44,035 nucleotides of DNA from an uncultured Spirochaetales bacterium (GTDB lineage Bacteria > Spirochaetota > Spirochaetia > Sphaerochaetales > Sphaerochaetaceae): positions 1 to 44,035 of the forward strand of contig CASDPA010000017.1 of assembly GCA_949282255.1 (NCBI GenBank), in the 5' to 3' direction. Positions 33,166 through 41,728 of the stretch are shown piece after piece (the first letter of the stretch is position 1; the number at the start of each line of letters is the position of its first letter). The translations under genes were made by a program, and so were the position numbers. Under the pieces are notes generated by a model. The model was given only the letters and a program-made list of their open reading frames with translations, was not told the DNA's origin and made no database searches.

Positions 33166-33679
33166 AATAAAAGCGGTTGCCGCTTCCATCCTGGAGGAAT
33201 GCGTAATCGGCATCTGAAGCTGCAGCTCCGTCAAAAAGCTCCTTTTCCTCACCATCGGAAAAAGTTACGGCAACAACTCTTCCTCCGGTGCGCAACAGGC
33301 CTTCATCATCGATGAAAACATCCACATCCTCATAATCCAAAACGATTTGGGTATCCAAGCCCGTTCCTTCGCAAGAGACTATCGAAACATTATATATCCC
33401 CTTCTCAAACCGTGCACCAGGGGTTATATCAAGCTTTGCCCGGAAAAAATCCTCCCCATCCTTAGTCAATGCGGCATCCCAAGACAAAAGGCCTGAGGGA
33501 GAAGAGACGGAAGCGGTATAATCTGCAGATGGGTCGCTTAGAGCCAAAACAAGCTCCAATTGGGAAGCATCATCCCTTTTGGTCAATACAAGATCCTCAT
33601 ACAGGATTGAAAACTCCTTCCTATTGCAGGATGCAAGAAGAAGGAGCAGAAAAAGGATGGGCAATGCTTTTTTTACCAT
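33137..33679 (-). CDS. putative lipoprotein
   Basis: A 180-residue exported protein with a lipobox LLASC near residue 18 after a leucine-rich core. The mature part is beta-rich and acidic with no recognised domain; it repeats forms such as FSDGEEKE and ends YPPSP. The ATG at 33679 shares its A with the stop codon of the acyltransferase gene, so translation is coupled. The 3' end overlaps mutL by 29 bp. Function unknown. Confidence 0.7.
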   Translation of the reverse strand: MVKKALPILFLLLLLASCNRKEFSILYEDLVLTKRDDASQLELVLALSDPSADYTASVSSPSGLLSWDAALTKDGEDFFRAKLDITPGARFEKGIYNVSIVSCEGTGLDTQIVLDYEDVDVFIDDEGLLRTGGRVVAVTFSDGEEKELFDGAAASDADYAFLQDGSGNRFYFTLSYPPSP

Positions 33680-34800
33680 CAGCAAGAAGCCTCGAGAAAT
33701 TTGCGAACAGGATTGGCATAGCTTTCCAGGACAAAACTCCTCACACTGCTTGAAAGATGGGAAAGCCTTGAAATGAACGCATTCCCATCAAAACCTTCAT
33801 AACGGTCTTTGAAAGCAGAAGAGCCCTGTAGATAGTCGTATGCATAGTAATTTGTATCCCAGAGTCTGTAATTGAGATGGATCTGGCGGTCGATCTCGCA
33901 TGCAACCTCCTCAGGCTTTTCATAATTGCCAGAAAGAGGAGTGCCGAAAGCGACATGGGTGCGTCCCTTATAGCCCTTGATGCCTTTCATCATGGAAACT
34001 ACATCCTCATATTTTTTCTTGCTGTAGGACCCCTTCTCGCTTATCGCAACCTCCTCCCGGCTCATGTTTATATCATTGGGATTGTATTCATATGATATTG
34101 CAAGAGGAACGATGCGTAGCTTTTTGATCAGATCAGAAAATGCAACCCCCTTCCCTTTCTGGGAAAGATAGAGCATCTTGATTATCGCAGGGTGCGTCAT
34201 GTCTATGCCGTCTTTGCTCCTTCCGCTCTTCTGGGCAATCCAAACGGAGGTGTTGTCTTCGGTTACTGTATAGACGAAATACTCGCTGAGCCTTATGGAC
34301 TCAAGATACTTCTCCCTCATCGGCAGATCCCTTTTAACGATTATCCCGCCATTGAGGCGCAGCAGATCTCCCACAAACTGGCTTGTGATGAGATTATCCC
34401 CAAAGGCCATCTGACAAAGAGGCTTTCCGTTGAGCATCAGGGCATAATCCGTAAGCGCGCAATCCAGGACAATATCCCTATGGGTTGAAACAAACAGATA
34501 TGAAAGATCCGGATCAAGATTCTCTGTACCACTTGTACTGAATTCCGAGATGGTGGATTTGACTATGGTCGGAATCAGGACCCCCGCCGTGATTATCCGC
34601 TGGAAATCATCATAGCATTTGATCTTTTGTGCAGATGTGGATATGAAATCCACCAGAAGAGCCTTTCTCGGATCATCATTTCCCAAAAGATTGGAAACAA
34701 AACCCTGAAGCTTGTCTGCCGATGCGACCAGCCGGGAAAGGGCAACCATGAAATCCTCGCCCTTGTAAGGGGCTATATCCTTATACTTTTCGTTATCCAT
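33679..34800 (-). CDS. PlsC/PlsB-like acyltransferase family protein
   Basis: A 373-residue protein resembling glycerol-phosphate acyltransferases. The key stretch is FVSTHRDIVLD (His107), an HRD-type variant of the catalytic box with Asp six rather than five residues after His. It is followed by RLNGGIIVKRD and WIAQKSGRSKDG, comparable with the substrate-binding motifs of the family, and VPLAISYEYNP. It has no long membrane anchor. Probably transfers an acyl chain in membrane lipid synthesis. The start at 34800 is preferred to 34845, which overlaps the upstream gene; the ribosome site is weak. Second gene of a three-gene unit. Confidence 0.78.
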   Translation of the reverse strand: MDNEKYKDIAPYKGEDFMVALSRLVASADKLQGFVSNLLGNDDPRKALLVDFISTSAQKIKCYDDFQRIITAGVLIPTIVKSTISEFSTSGTENLDPDLSYLFVSTHRDIVLDCALTDYALMLNGKPLCQMAFGDNLITSQFVGDLLRLNGGIIVKRDLPMREKYLESIRLSEYFVYTVTEDNTSVWIAQKSGRSKDGIDMTHPAIIKMLYLSQKGKGVAFSDLIKKLRIVPLAISYEYNPNDINMSREEVAISEKGSYSKKKYEDVVSMMKGIKGYKGRTHVAFGTPLSGNYEKPEEVACEIDRQIHLNYRLWDTNYYAYDYLQGSSAFKDRYEGFDGNAFISRLSHLSSSVRSFVLESYANPVRKFLEASC

Positions 34801-34808
34801 ACCACCAC

Positions 34809-35786
34809 TCACTTTATCGTCTTTAAAAACTGGACCCTCTCCCATGCGTCACCGTCGGCGCGGTTCTCCTGGGCCAGCAAACCTGTGAATCCTGCAATAT
34901 CCGAATAACCTTTCTTCTCCATGAATGCCTTGATGCCTTCATTCATTGCGGTAATTTCCTCAAAGCCCTTCTTGATCACAACGGAACAGATCTCCACAGC
35001 CTTGGCCCCGGCAAGAAGCATCTTCACAGCGGTATCGGCGTCATGGATGCCGGTATTGGCCGCAATATCAAGCCCAACTTCGGCACTCATCAAGGCTGTC
35101 CAGCGCAGCGTCTCCGCATATTCATCCTTGGATGAAAGCGGATTGGAATTTGTGAAACTCAAATTCTCAAGATCGATATCGGGACGGAAAGCCCTATTAA
35201 AAAGCACCAGCCCGTTGATACCCGTCTCATCAAGTTTCTTTATAACATTTGAAAGGGATGAATAGCGGGAGCAGATCTTTATGGAAAGAGGACAAGGAAT
35301 CCTTTTGCGTGCCGTCTTGGCAAACTCGAAAAGGTTCTTATCCACCTTCTCTCCCGGCACTGCGCTTTCCGAGGCTATCGGGTAATAATTGAGTTCGACA
35401 GCATCCGCCCCGCAATTGATGAAGCGGTCTGCATAATCGAGCCAAGTGTTGATGCTGTTGCAGTTTATTGAAGCGATAACCGGAATCGAAAGCTTTTTCT
35501 TAGCTTCGATAAGAAGTTCCATATATTTGTCTATGTAATAATCCTTGGCCATCGACTGGAAATACAGATCGCTGTCTGAATGTGTAAGATATTCTGATGC
35601 CTCAGCATGCTCCCTGGTGGCTTCCTTCTCCACCTGCTCCTCGAAAATGCTTTTGAGCACCACCGCCCCTGCTCCAGCTTTCTCGCATTTTTCAAGATTC
35701 TCAATATTGCTGGTAAGCGGAGATGACGCTATGATTATCGGGCTCGACAACCTTATTCCCATGTACATCGTATCTAATGAAGCCAT
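34809..35786 (-). CDS. dihydroorotate-dehydrogenase-like flavoprotein
   Basis: A 325-residue TIM-barrel protein of the DHODH-like family with FMN-site features: SPIIIASSPLT near the N-terminus, GAGAVVLKSIFEEQ, the IASINCNS strand, VELNYYP, LSIKICSRYSS, and ANTGIHDADTAVKMLLAGAKAVEIC for phosphate binding. It differs from true PyrD, which has a catalytic Cys or Ser loop and orotate-binding Asn set, so the substrate is uncertain. AGGAGG precedes the ATG. First gene of a unit with the acyltransferase and lipoprotein genes. Confidence 0.8.
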   Translation of the reverse strand: MASLDTMYMGIRLSSPIIIASSPLTSNIENLEKCEKAGAGAVVLKSIFEEQVEKEATREHAEASEYLTHSDSDLYFQSMAKDYYIDKYMELLIEAKKKLSIPVIASINCNSINTWLDYADRFINCGADAVELNYYPIASESAVPGEKVDKNLFEFAKTARKRIPCPLSIKICSRYSSLSNVIKKLDETGINGLVLFNRAFRPDIDLENLSFTNSNPLSSKDEYAETLRWTALMSAEVGLDIAANTGIHDADTAVKMLLAGAKAVEICSVVIKKGFEEITAMNEGIKAFMEKKGYSDIAGFTGLLAQENRADGDAWERVQFLKTIK

Positions 35787-35809
35787 TTCTTCCTCCTGGA
35801 TTGTAACAG

Positions 35810-35818
35810 ATTATATCA
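35810..35818 (-). promoter_or_regulatory. extended -10 promoter of the DHOD-like gene
   Basis: On the minus strand, TGA followed by consensus TATAAT (35815-35810) makes an extended -10; the -35 region is weak. The start would be near 35803, leaving a 16-nt leader with AGGAGG. Confidence 0.6.
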
Positions 35819-35861
35819 TGACGGATATATTTTTTCACTTGTTTTGGTGATATGGCAAAAT

Positions 35862-35888
35862 AAAAAACGACGCCCCAAGAGAGGGGCG
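35862..35888 (-). terminator. terminator of the serA-serC-lrp operon
   Basis: Stem CGCCCC/GGGGCG with a 6-nt loop, 18 nt past the lrp stop. On the minus strand it is followed by TCG and then T6. Confidence 0.85.
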
Positions 35889-35906
35889 GACAAGTTGGTG
35901 AACATT

Positions 35907-36368
35907 TCAGATTATGTACGGAACCATCAGGTTATGGGATTGATAGACGACAAAGGTTTCAACCTCCAATATGTCGTCTATCTTTACGAGTTCATGCTTG
36001 AAGAAATCCAACAGCGACAAATTCTCATCCTCGCAGATTATGAGCTGGACAATCAGATCGTATCTTCCGGTCACGACTGCAGCGCTTATTACCCCGCGGA
36101 GGGAGGAAAACTCCTCGGCTTTCCTCTCCAAATCAAGCGTCTTGAGCTTAACCCCCATCATGACCACCTGCAATCCCGGAATCTCCTCAGGATTGACCAG
36201 TCCGGTGATCTTCAATATCTTCTCATCGATCATCTTGTTCACTCTGCTGCGCACAGTGTTTTCCGTGATCATGAGCTCATCTGCAATGGCGGAAAAAGCC
36301 TTGCGGCCATCGCATAACTGCTTTATTATCGCCTTGTTGGTATCATCAATCCTCTTAATCATAATCAC
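35907..36368 (-). CDS. Lrp/AsnC-family transcriptional regulator
   Basis: A 153-residue regulator with an N-terminal helix-turn-helix (AFSAIADELMITENTVRSRVNKM) and a C-terminal RAM ligand/oligomerisation domain (GVISAAVVTGRYDLIVQLI). These proteins usually sense amino acids. The GTG at 36368 overlaps the serC stop (GTGA), with AAGGAAG upstream. Its place at the end of the serA-serC operon suggests it senses serine or a related amino acid and controls the operon. Confidence 0.9.
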   Translation of the reverse strand: MIMIKRIDDTNKAIIKQLCDGRKAFSAIADELMITENTVRSRVNKMIDEKILKITGLVNPEEIPGLQVVMMGVKLKTLDLERKAEEFSSLRGVISAAVVTGRYDLIVQLIICEDENLSLLDFFKHELVKIDDILEVETFVVYQSHNLMVPYII

Positions 36369-37444
36369 CCGTTCTTCCGTTCAAATTCCTTCATGAAATC
36401 CCTGAGGGCGATGACATCCTCAAGTGGGAGTGCATTATAGACGCTGGCCCTGAGGCCTCCCACGCTCCTGTGCCCCTTGAGGCCGAGCATACCTGCCTTT
36501 GTACTCTCTGAAACAAACTGCTTTTCGAGCTCCTCGCTGGGCAGGCGGAAAACAATGTTCATCTTCGACCTGTAGCGCGGATCGACAGGAGAACGGAAGA
36601 AATCAGAAGAATCGATCACATCGTAGATGAGCCTGCTCTTTTCCTCCGCTCTCTTCTGCATTCCCTCGGCTCCGCCGTTCCTCTTTATCCATTCAAGAAC
36701 GAGCTTGACAGCCCAGATACTGAATACAGGAGGAGTGTTGTAAAGCCCCTTGTCCTTCGCATGGAGACCATAATCCATATAAGCGGTAAGCCCTTCATTC
36801 CTTCTTTCAAGCATATCGCGACGCATTATTATGAAAGTTGCGCCCGCAGGACCAAGATTCTTCTGAACACCTCCATAAATCATAGCAAACCTGCAAACAT
36901 CCACTGGACGGGAAAGGATGTCGGAAGACATATCGCAAATCAAAGGTACATCTCCAGTATCAGGGAATTCCTGCCATTCTATTCCTCCGATCGTCTCATT
37001 TGCACATATATACATATAGCATGCACCATCAGAGGGCTTGAGAGTCTTTGCATCAGGCAATGTTGTATAATTTCCTGCCTTATCGTCAAAAACAACATTG
37101 ACAGATCCGAGTTTCATCGCATCAGAGCAGGCCTTGTTGCTCCAGGTACCTGTCTTCACATAATCGGCATGCCTGTCCTTGATAAGGAAGTTCATCGGAA
37201 TCATCGTGAACTGGAGAGTGGCGCCTCCTCCAAGAAAATAAACATCATAATCATCAGGAATACCCAAAAGCTCCCTGAAAAGGGCCAGACATCCGTCATA
37301 CATTTCCTCAAACATGCCGCCGCGATGGGAAGCTTCTATCATGGAAAGCCCCTGCCCTTCGTAATCGACAATCTGATCTCTGAGCTGCTCCAGAACCTCC
37401 ATAGGAAGTACGGACGGCCCTGCAAAGAAATTCTTTTTCCTCAT
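36365..37444 (-). CDS. serC: phosphoserine aminotransferase
   Basis: A PLP enzyme of 359 residues that converts 3-phosphohydroxypyruvate and glutamate to phosphoserine. The cofactor lysine is Lys195 in GGVQKNLGPAG. Other family marks are FFAGPSVLP, ASHRGG, LGGGATLQF, TGTWSNKA and GHRSVGGLRAS. The ATG overlaps the serA stop by four bases (ATGA), with AAGGAGG upstream. No serB is in the window. Confidence 0.96.
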   Translation of the reverse strand: MRKKNFFAGPSVLPMEVLEQLRDQIVDYEGQGLSMIEASHRGGMFEEMYDGCLALFRELLGIPDDYDVYFLGGGATLQFTMIPMNFLIKDRHADYVKTGTWSNKACSDAMKLGSVNVVFDDKAGNYTTLPDAKTLKPSDGACYMYICANETIGGIEWQEFPDTGDVPLICDMSSDILSRPVDVCRFAMIYGGVQKNLGPAGATFIIMRRDMLERRNEGLTAYMDYGLHAKDKGLYNTPPVFSIWAVKLVLEWIKRNGGAEGMQKRAEEKSRLIYDVIDSSDFFRSPVDPRYRSKMNIVFRLPSEELEKQFVSESTKAGMLGLKGHRSVGGLRASVYNALPLEDVIALRDFMKEFERKNG

Positions 37445-38328
37445 TTCAGCTTTCCCTCCTTGATAAGGCTGTCTATCGTATCATAAACCTCTTGCCCGAT
37501 GCGAAGAAGATTCTCAACGCTGTTTGCTCCGACATGAGGGGTGAACGTAACATTTGAGCAACTGAAAAGCGGATTTTCATCAGTTGGCGGCTCAGAAGAA
37601 TAAACATCGGTACAGAACCAGGAAACCTTTCCATCCTTGAGCGCCTGGGCCACATCACTTTCATCAACACATTTGCCACGTCCTGTATTTATGATGACCG
37701 GCTTCTTTTCCATCTTATCTATGAGCCTGGAACAGATGATGTTCTCCGTCTCCTCCGTCAGGGGAAGATGGAGTGAAATATAATCGGCATTCTTGACCGC
37801 ATCCTCTACTGTGGGCACCATGGCGGCAACCGGAGAAGATGAGACATACTTGTCATACGCAACCACATCCATTCCAAACGCCCTTGCCCGTTCGGCAACC
37901 TTTGTCGCTATATTGCCGATTCCAAGGAGAGCAAGCGTCTTTCCATACAACTCACTTCTTTTCGTCTTCTTGTTCCACTCGCCTTTCTTCATTGTCAAAT
38001 CATAATAGACGAGATTGTTTGGAACGCTGAGCATGAGGGCAAAGGTAAGCTCCGCAACCGCAATCGCGCTTGACTTGGGAGTGTTGACCGCCAGGATTCC
38101 CTTTTCTGCACAATACTTTTTATCGATATTGTCCATCCCGACCCCACCGCGGATGATGAGTTTCAGGTTCTTTGCCTGATCAATGTAATCCTTGGTACAT
38201 TTTGTCTTGCTTCTTACGAGCACGACATCGGCCTCTGCGAGGCGCGAGCTATCATCTGTCACTTCTCCAAAAACCTTCAGTTTATCGGGAAGACTCTTAT
38301 CAAATGCATCAGAAATCAGAATCAACAT
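37441..38328 (-). CDS. serA: D-3-phosphoglycerate dehydrogenase, short form without ACT domain
   Basis: First step of serine synthesis, oxidising 3-phosphoglycerate to 3-phosphohydroxypyruvate with NAD. The 295-residue protein has only the catalytic and NAD-binding domains: IIRGGVGMDNID (catalytic Arg), the dinucleotide motif GIGNIA (last Gly replaced by Ala), NTGRGKCVDE and the catalytic TPHVGANS. The ACT domain that gives serine feedback in long forms is missing. AAGGAGA lies seven nt before the ATG. Adjacent serC makes this assignment much firmer than the D-2-hydroxyacid dehydrogenase family alone would. Confidence 0.9.
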   Translation of the reverse strand: MLILISDAFDKSLPDKLKVFGEVTDDSSRLAEADVVLVRSKTKCTKDYIDQAKNLKLIIRGGVGMDNIDKKYCAEKGILAVNTPKSSAIAVAELTFALMLSVPNNLVYYDLTMKKGEWNKKTKRSELYGKTLALLGIGNIATKVAERARAFGMDVVAYDKYVSSSPVAAMVPTVEDAVKNADYISLHLPLTEETENIICSRLIDKMEKKPVIINTGRGKCVDESDVAQALKDGKVSWFCTDVYSSEPPTDENPLFSCSNVTFTPHVGANSVENLLRIGQEVYDTIDSLIKEGKLK

Positions 38329-38357
38329 GGTTGGTCTCCTTATTATTTCCTACGAAA

Positions 38358-38386
38358 AGTATCTCATATTGTTACGTATATGTCAA
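38358..38386 (-). promoter_or_regulatory. promoter of the serA-serC-lrp operon
   Basis: On the minus strand, TTGACA (38386-38381), 17-bp spacer, GATACT (38363-38358) preceded by TGA as an extended -10. The leader is short (about 25 nt) with AAGGAGA; no T-box or riboswitch structure is seen. Upstream 38390-38460 is very AT-rich. Confidence 0.7.
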
Positions 38387-38461
38387 ATTTTTAATAAAGA
38401 ATTAATAAATAATGCAAAATTAAGAAATAATAATTGAAAAAATAAGAAAATAATTGGAAAC

Positions 38462-38483
38462 AAAAAAGCACCCCGGAGGGTGC
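38462..38483 (-). terminator. rpsU terminator
   Basis: Stem GCACCC/GGGTGC with a 4-nt loop, five nt past the rpsU stop and followed on the minus strand by T6. Confidence 0.9.
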
Positions 38484-38488
38484 ATTGA

Positions 38489-38698
38489 TCAATATGCCTT
38501 GGAAGCGTGCATCTTCCTGACCTTCTTCATCTGCTTTCTTGCAAGAGCCTTGTTCTTGCGGTTCTTGATGGTGGAGGGCTTTTCATAGAATTCACGCTTT
38601 TTCCATTCGCGGATGATACCTTCCTTCTCGACCATCCTCTTGAAGCGCTTGATCGATTTTTCCAAAGGTTCATTGTCATCTACTCTTACGTATGCCAT
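38489..38698 (-). CDS. rpsU: 30S ribosomal protein bS21
   Basis: A small basic ribosomal protein of 69 residues that lies near the 16S 3' end and the mRNA Shine-Dalgarno helix. The start [20 protein letters not shown] and the Arg/Lys-rich C-terminus are typical. Its own ribosome site, AAGGAGGTGA, is a ten-base match to the anti-Shine-Dalgarno, stronger than others in the window, though 10 nt from the ATG. It has its own promoter and terminator. Confidence 0.96.
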   Translation of the reverse strand: MAYVRVDDNEPLEKSIKRFKRMVEKEGIIREWKKREFYEKPSTIKNRKNKALARKQMKKVRKMHASKAY

Positions 38699-38742
38699 AA
38701 TCCATTCACCTCCTTGCCATCCAAGTCTGGTTAAGCTCCAGT

Positions 38743-38772
38743 ATTATGAAGCCAACAGGCAGGTTTTGTCAA
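38743..38772 (-). promoter_or_regulatory. rpsU promoter, overlapping the recJ stop codon
   Basis: On the minus strand, TTGACA (38772-38767), 18-bp spacer, CATAAT (38748-38743). The -35 box contains the TGA stop of recJ, so rpsU can be expressed independently of recO-recJ. Confidence 0.65.
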
Positions 38773-40886
38773 CCCAGTTTATCCATTGCTGAAATCATAA
38801 GCTGCTTCTTTTCTATCCCCTTCCAGAAATTGACATCGGGAGAAAAAACCATCTCAACCCTGTCGCCAGCCTTGAAATACCCTTCCTCTTTGTCGTTATC
38901 CCACCATAGCGCAGGATAGATCTCATCTCCGATTTTCACAGAACACCGTAAAAAAGACCCCCCATTACGATTCTGGAAAACTTCATAGATCTCTGCGGCG
39001 GCAGTATAGAACTTAAGCGTTTCGTTTTCCTGTCCAAACGGCTCGAAGGCTTCCTTGAGCTTCCATAGCCGCGAATCAAAATACTGCCTGCTTATCTCGG
39101 CATCCACCAGGATATCCTCTTCAGGACCTGTCAGGTCTGCATCACCGGCAAGCACAAATGACGACAGTTCGGCTTTGAACCTCTCCAGATTGGAGACATC
39201 CATTGAAAATCCTGCAGCACAGCTATGTCCACCGAAATCCTGGAACAGATGTGAAAAGTTATCCAAGAAAGCCCTTGCATCAAAGCCCTTTGCCGTACGC
39301 ATGCTGGCGCTTATCCTACCATCATCCATTCCAGCAAGCACAAGAACCGGTTTTTTGAATTCAGAAAGGAATCGGGAAGCAATCGAGCCTGTAAGCCCGC
39401 GTGGAACACCACCCTCGATCATTATCATCCTATCCATGAAGAAGGATAGGGAGGAAATGGCATCATCCCTCACCTTCTCCAAAGCCTCCTCGGTGTTTTT
39501 CTGCCTCCTTCTGTTCATATCCAAAAGCATCTCACCAAGATCTGCAATGCGACGGGAATCATTAGAGAGGAAAAATTCAAGGGCCACATCCGGACGGCCC
39601 AGCCTCCCGGATGAATTGATGACGGGCGCTAAAGTATAAGATATATCCCTCGCAGTAAGCTTCCTGCCCGAAAGCTCAAGCCTGGAAAGAAGGTATCGCA
39701 AACCATCGGAAGGATTTCTTTCCATCCTTCTCAATCCCATTTTGACAAAAAGCCTGTTTTCATCCCTCAAGGGCATGAGATCCGCAACGGTTCCAAGCGC
39801 AGCAAGGCTTATCAGCTCGTCAATCCCTTCAAACAGCTCCTTCTGCCTATAAATTGAAAAGCTTCTGAAAAGTGATACCAGGGTTTCCATCTCCTTATCA
39901 CCCGATTCGTACAAAGGCGCCTTGGAAATGAGGGAGAGGTCGAACAAAGTACGGCCCCGGACGGCAGGCATCACCTTTTCCATCTCTTTGCGCAAATCCA
40001 TCAATGAGACATCGACAGAATTGGAAAACGCTTTATTGAGCATCTTAAGCTCAACGGAGGCATCAAGCACAAATATAGGCTGGTTGCAATCCAAGAACTT
40101 CAATATCCTGCTTTTTCCAGCGTCGAACAGACCTATCGTAACCTCCTCGGTCATCCTGTCGATCTCGATGAGATTCTCAAGCTTGACCGCATTGATCCTA
40201 ACAGTATCGTTTCCAAGCGTGGCATGCAGAAGGATGCAACGGCTCTGATAAAGCGGAGTTCTCGAAAAACGGAGGGCATAACAGGCCTTGAAGGCCACCA
40301 TGCATCCGGCAAGGCCGGAAAACGGATATCCGGAACCTTCGATCTTCGGATCCAGTATGGCCAGAGCCGGAGGAAATTCATCGCCTGCGATATGGTGGTC
40401 CAGAACAATCACATCAACCCCCATCTCCTCAAGCTTCCCAATTTCCTTAATCGCACTGATTCCGTTGTCCACTGTGATCAGAAGCGTATGGCCTTTTGCT
40501 ATGATCTCATCCACCAGATCCATAGTAAGGCCATAGGGCTCATCATCCATCGGAAGCCGGTACGACACATGTACAGCCCCCATGCGCTCAAGCTCCTTCA
40601 CCATTATCGCGGTTGCGGTGATCCCATCCGTGTCCCTGTCACCGAAAACAAGAATGCTCTCATCCTCTTCTATAGCCGAATTGATCCTCTCAACAACAGT
40701 AAACGAATCCTCGAAGAGAAACGGGGAGTGCTGATACACGATGTCCTGCTCAAAAAAATACTTAAGATCCTCCCTTGTCCTGAACCCTCTGCGCTCCAAA
40801 ACCGTAGCTGTAAGAAGATCGAGGGAGAAATCCCCAGCGATACGGCGTACCATTGCGGCATCCGTAGGCCTCAATTGATGTTTCAT
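38769..40886 (-). CDS. recJ: single-stranded-DNA-specific exonuclease RecJ
   Basis: A 5'-3' single-strand exonuclease of 705 residues used in recombination and repair. Metal motifs: FGDRDTDGITAT near 82 (the usual DxDxDG form), VIVLDHHIAG near 155, and the DHHA1 motif GGHSCAAGFS near 550, followed by the OB-fold region with AFEPFGQENE. The segment between motifs (about 240-330) is longer than in some orthologues. It begins 15 bp after the recO stop, so the two repair genes form one unit. Confidence 0.93.
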   Translation of the reverse strand: MKHQLRPTDAAMVRRIAGDFSLDLLTATVLERRGFRTREDLKYFFEQDIVYQHSPFLFEDSFTVVERINSAIEEDESILVFGDRDTDGITATAIMVKELERMGAVHVSYRLPMDDEPYGLTMDLVDEIIAKGHTLLITVDNGISAIKEIGKLEEMGVDVIVLDHHIAGDEFPPALAILDPKIEGSGYPFSGLAGCMVAFKACYALRFSRTPLYQSRCILLHATLGNDTVRINAVKLENLIEIDRMTEEVTIGLFDAGKSRILKFLDCNQPIFVLDASVELKMLNKAFSNSVDVSLMDLRKEMEKVMPAVRGRTLFDLSLISKAPLYESGDKEMETLVSLFRSFSIYRQKELFEGIDELISLAALGTVADLMPLRDENRLFVKMGLRRMERNPSDGLRYLLSRLELSGRKLTARDISYTLAPVINSSGRLGRPDVALEFFLSNDSRRIADLGEMLLDMNRRRQKNTEEALEKVRDDAISSLSFFMDRMIMIEGGVPRGLTGSIASRFLSEFKKPVLVLAGMDDGRISASMRTAKGFDARAFLDNFSHLFQDFGGHSCAAGFSMDVSNLERFKAELSSFVLAGDADLTGPEEDILVDAEISRQYFDSRLWKLKEAFEPFGQENETLKFYTAAAEIYEVFQNRNGGSFLRCSVKIGDEIYPALWWDNDKEEGYFKAGDRVEMVFSPDVNFWKGIEKKQLMISAMDKLG

Positions 40887-40901
40887 CTATATCGTTCCTT
40901 T

Positions 40902-41642
40902 CTATACCGTATTCCAAAGCCCCGTCTCAAGGGTCCTTATCCTTGAAGGAAAAACAATCTTCAGCAGACGGAGCACATAACTGAAAATCCTGTCGGTTTG
41001 GGCAGAGCTGATATTCAGCAGCAAAGAATCATGAAAAGGAAGATCCAATGTCCTGGCCAGGAATTTTCTCGCATTCGGAGGAAGTATCATGGTCTGGGAA
41101 AAATCATCACAAGCCAGGCAGCAGACAACACCCTCTGCGACATTATATCCCAGAATCTCATCCTCGTGGTAGCCCCTCTGGCATACCGGACAGAAATCAA
41201 AACCTCCGAGAATGCCAAAAAGGTTTAAAAAATGGATTATGAATGCGATGACGACACGCTTGTATCCATGAAAGAGGCAAAGTGCGTCCAAGGCATCAAC
41301 ATAAAGCCTGTAAAGCTCTGCATCCGGAGATTTTGAAAGCATAACCAGCTCAGAAAGGAGCGAAGAGGACATCATGAGATCCATATCTTCCAAAAGCACG
41401 TGCCTGTCGGCGATTATATCGGCATCCTTGAGCGAATACCTGTTATGCTCCGGCATATGGTAAACAGAGAAGTTACCCTCGCAATAAAGAGGTATTTGCA
41501 ATGCCTTTGAACTCTTCTGCGCTCCATATACAATTACAGGGAAAAGTCCCATGGAAGGGGAAAAAAGCGTCAAAAGCCTATCCCGCTCCCCTTTCTTCTC
41601 GCTTTTTATCACCGATGCAAGACTTTTAACATCCCTTTCCAT
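40902..41642 (-). CDS. recO: DNA repair protein RecO
   Basis: A 246-residue recombination mediator that helps load RecA with RecR. The N-terminal OB fold (SVIKSEKKGERDRLLTLFSP) is followed by a helical domain and a zinc site with CPVC (Cys151, Cys154) and CLAC (Cys175, Cys178). The ATG at 41642 has no ribosome site, but a good promoter places transcription at the start codon. recJ follows. Confidence 0.9.
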   Translation of the reverse strand: MERDVKSLASVIKSEKKGERDRLLTLFSPSMGLFPVIVYGAQKSSKALQIPLYCEGNFSVYHMPEHNRYSLKDADIIADRHVLLEDMDLMMSSSLLSELVMLSKSPDAELYRLYVDALDALCLFHGYKRVVIAFIIHFLNLFGILGGFDFCPVCQRGYHEDEILGYNVAEGVVCCLACDDFSQTMILPPNARKFLARTLDLPFHDSLLLNISSAQTDRIFSYVLRLLKIVFPSRIRTLETGLWNTV

Positions 41643-41649
41643 GACTTTT

Positions 41650-41679
41650 AAGATACAAAGGCATGCCTTACGGTGTCAA
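41650..41679 (-). promoter_or_regulatory. recO promoter, predicted leaderless
   Basis: On the minus strand, consensus TTGACA (41679-41674), 18-bp spacer, TATCTT (41655-41650), then 7 nt to the recO ATG. Transcription should begin at or beside the start codon. Confidence 0.6.
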
Positions 41680-41716
41680 TAAACAGACCATAGTGGAAAT
41701 TCAACGTCCAAAGATA

Positions 41717-41722
41717 TATATT
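41717..41722 (+). promoter_or_regulatory. -10 box before the Lnb-like gene, predicted leaderless
   Basis: TATATT ends 6 nt before the ATG at 41729; no ribosome site is present and the -35 (TGGAAA) is weak. It shares the 86-bp spacer with the recO promoter. Confidence 0.45.
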
Positions 41723-41728
41723 TAGCCT

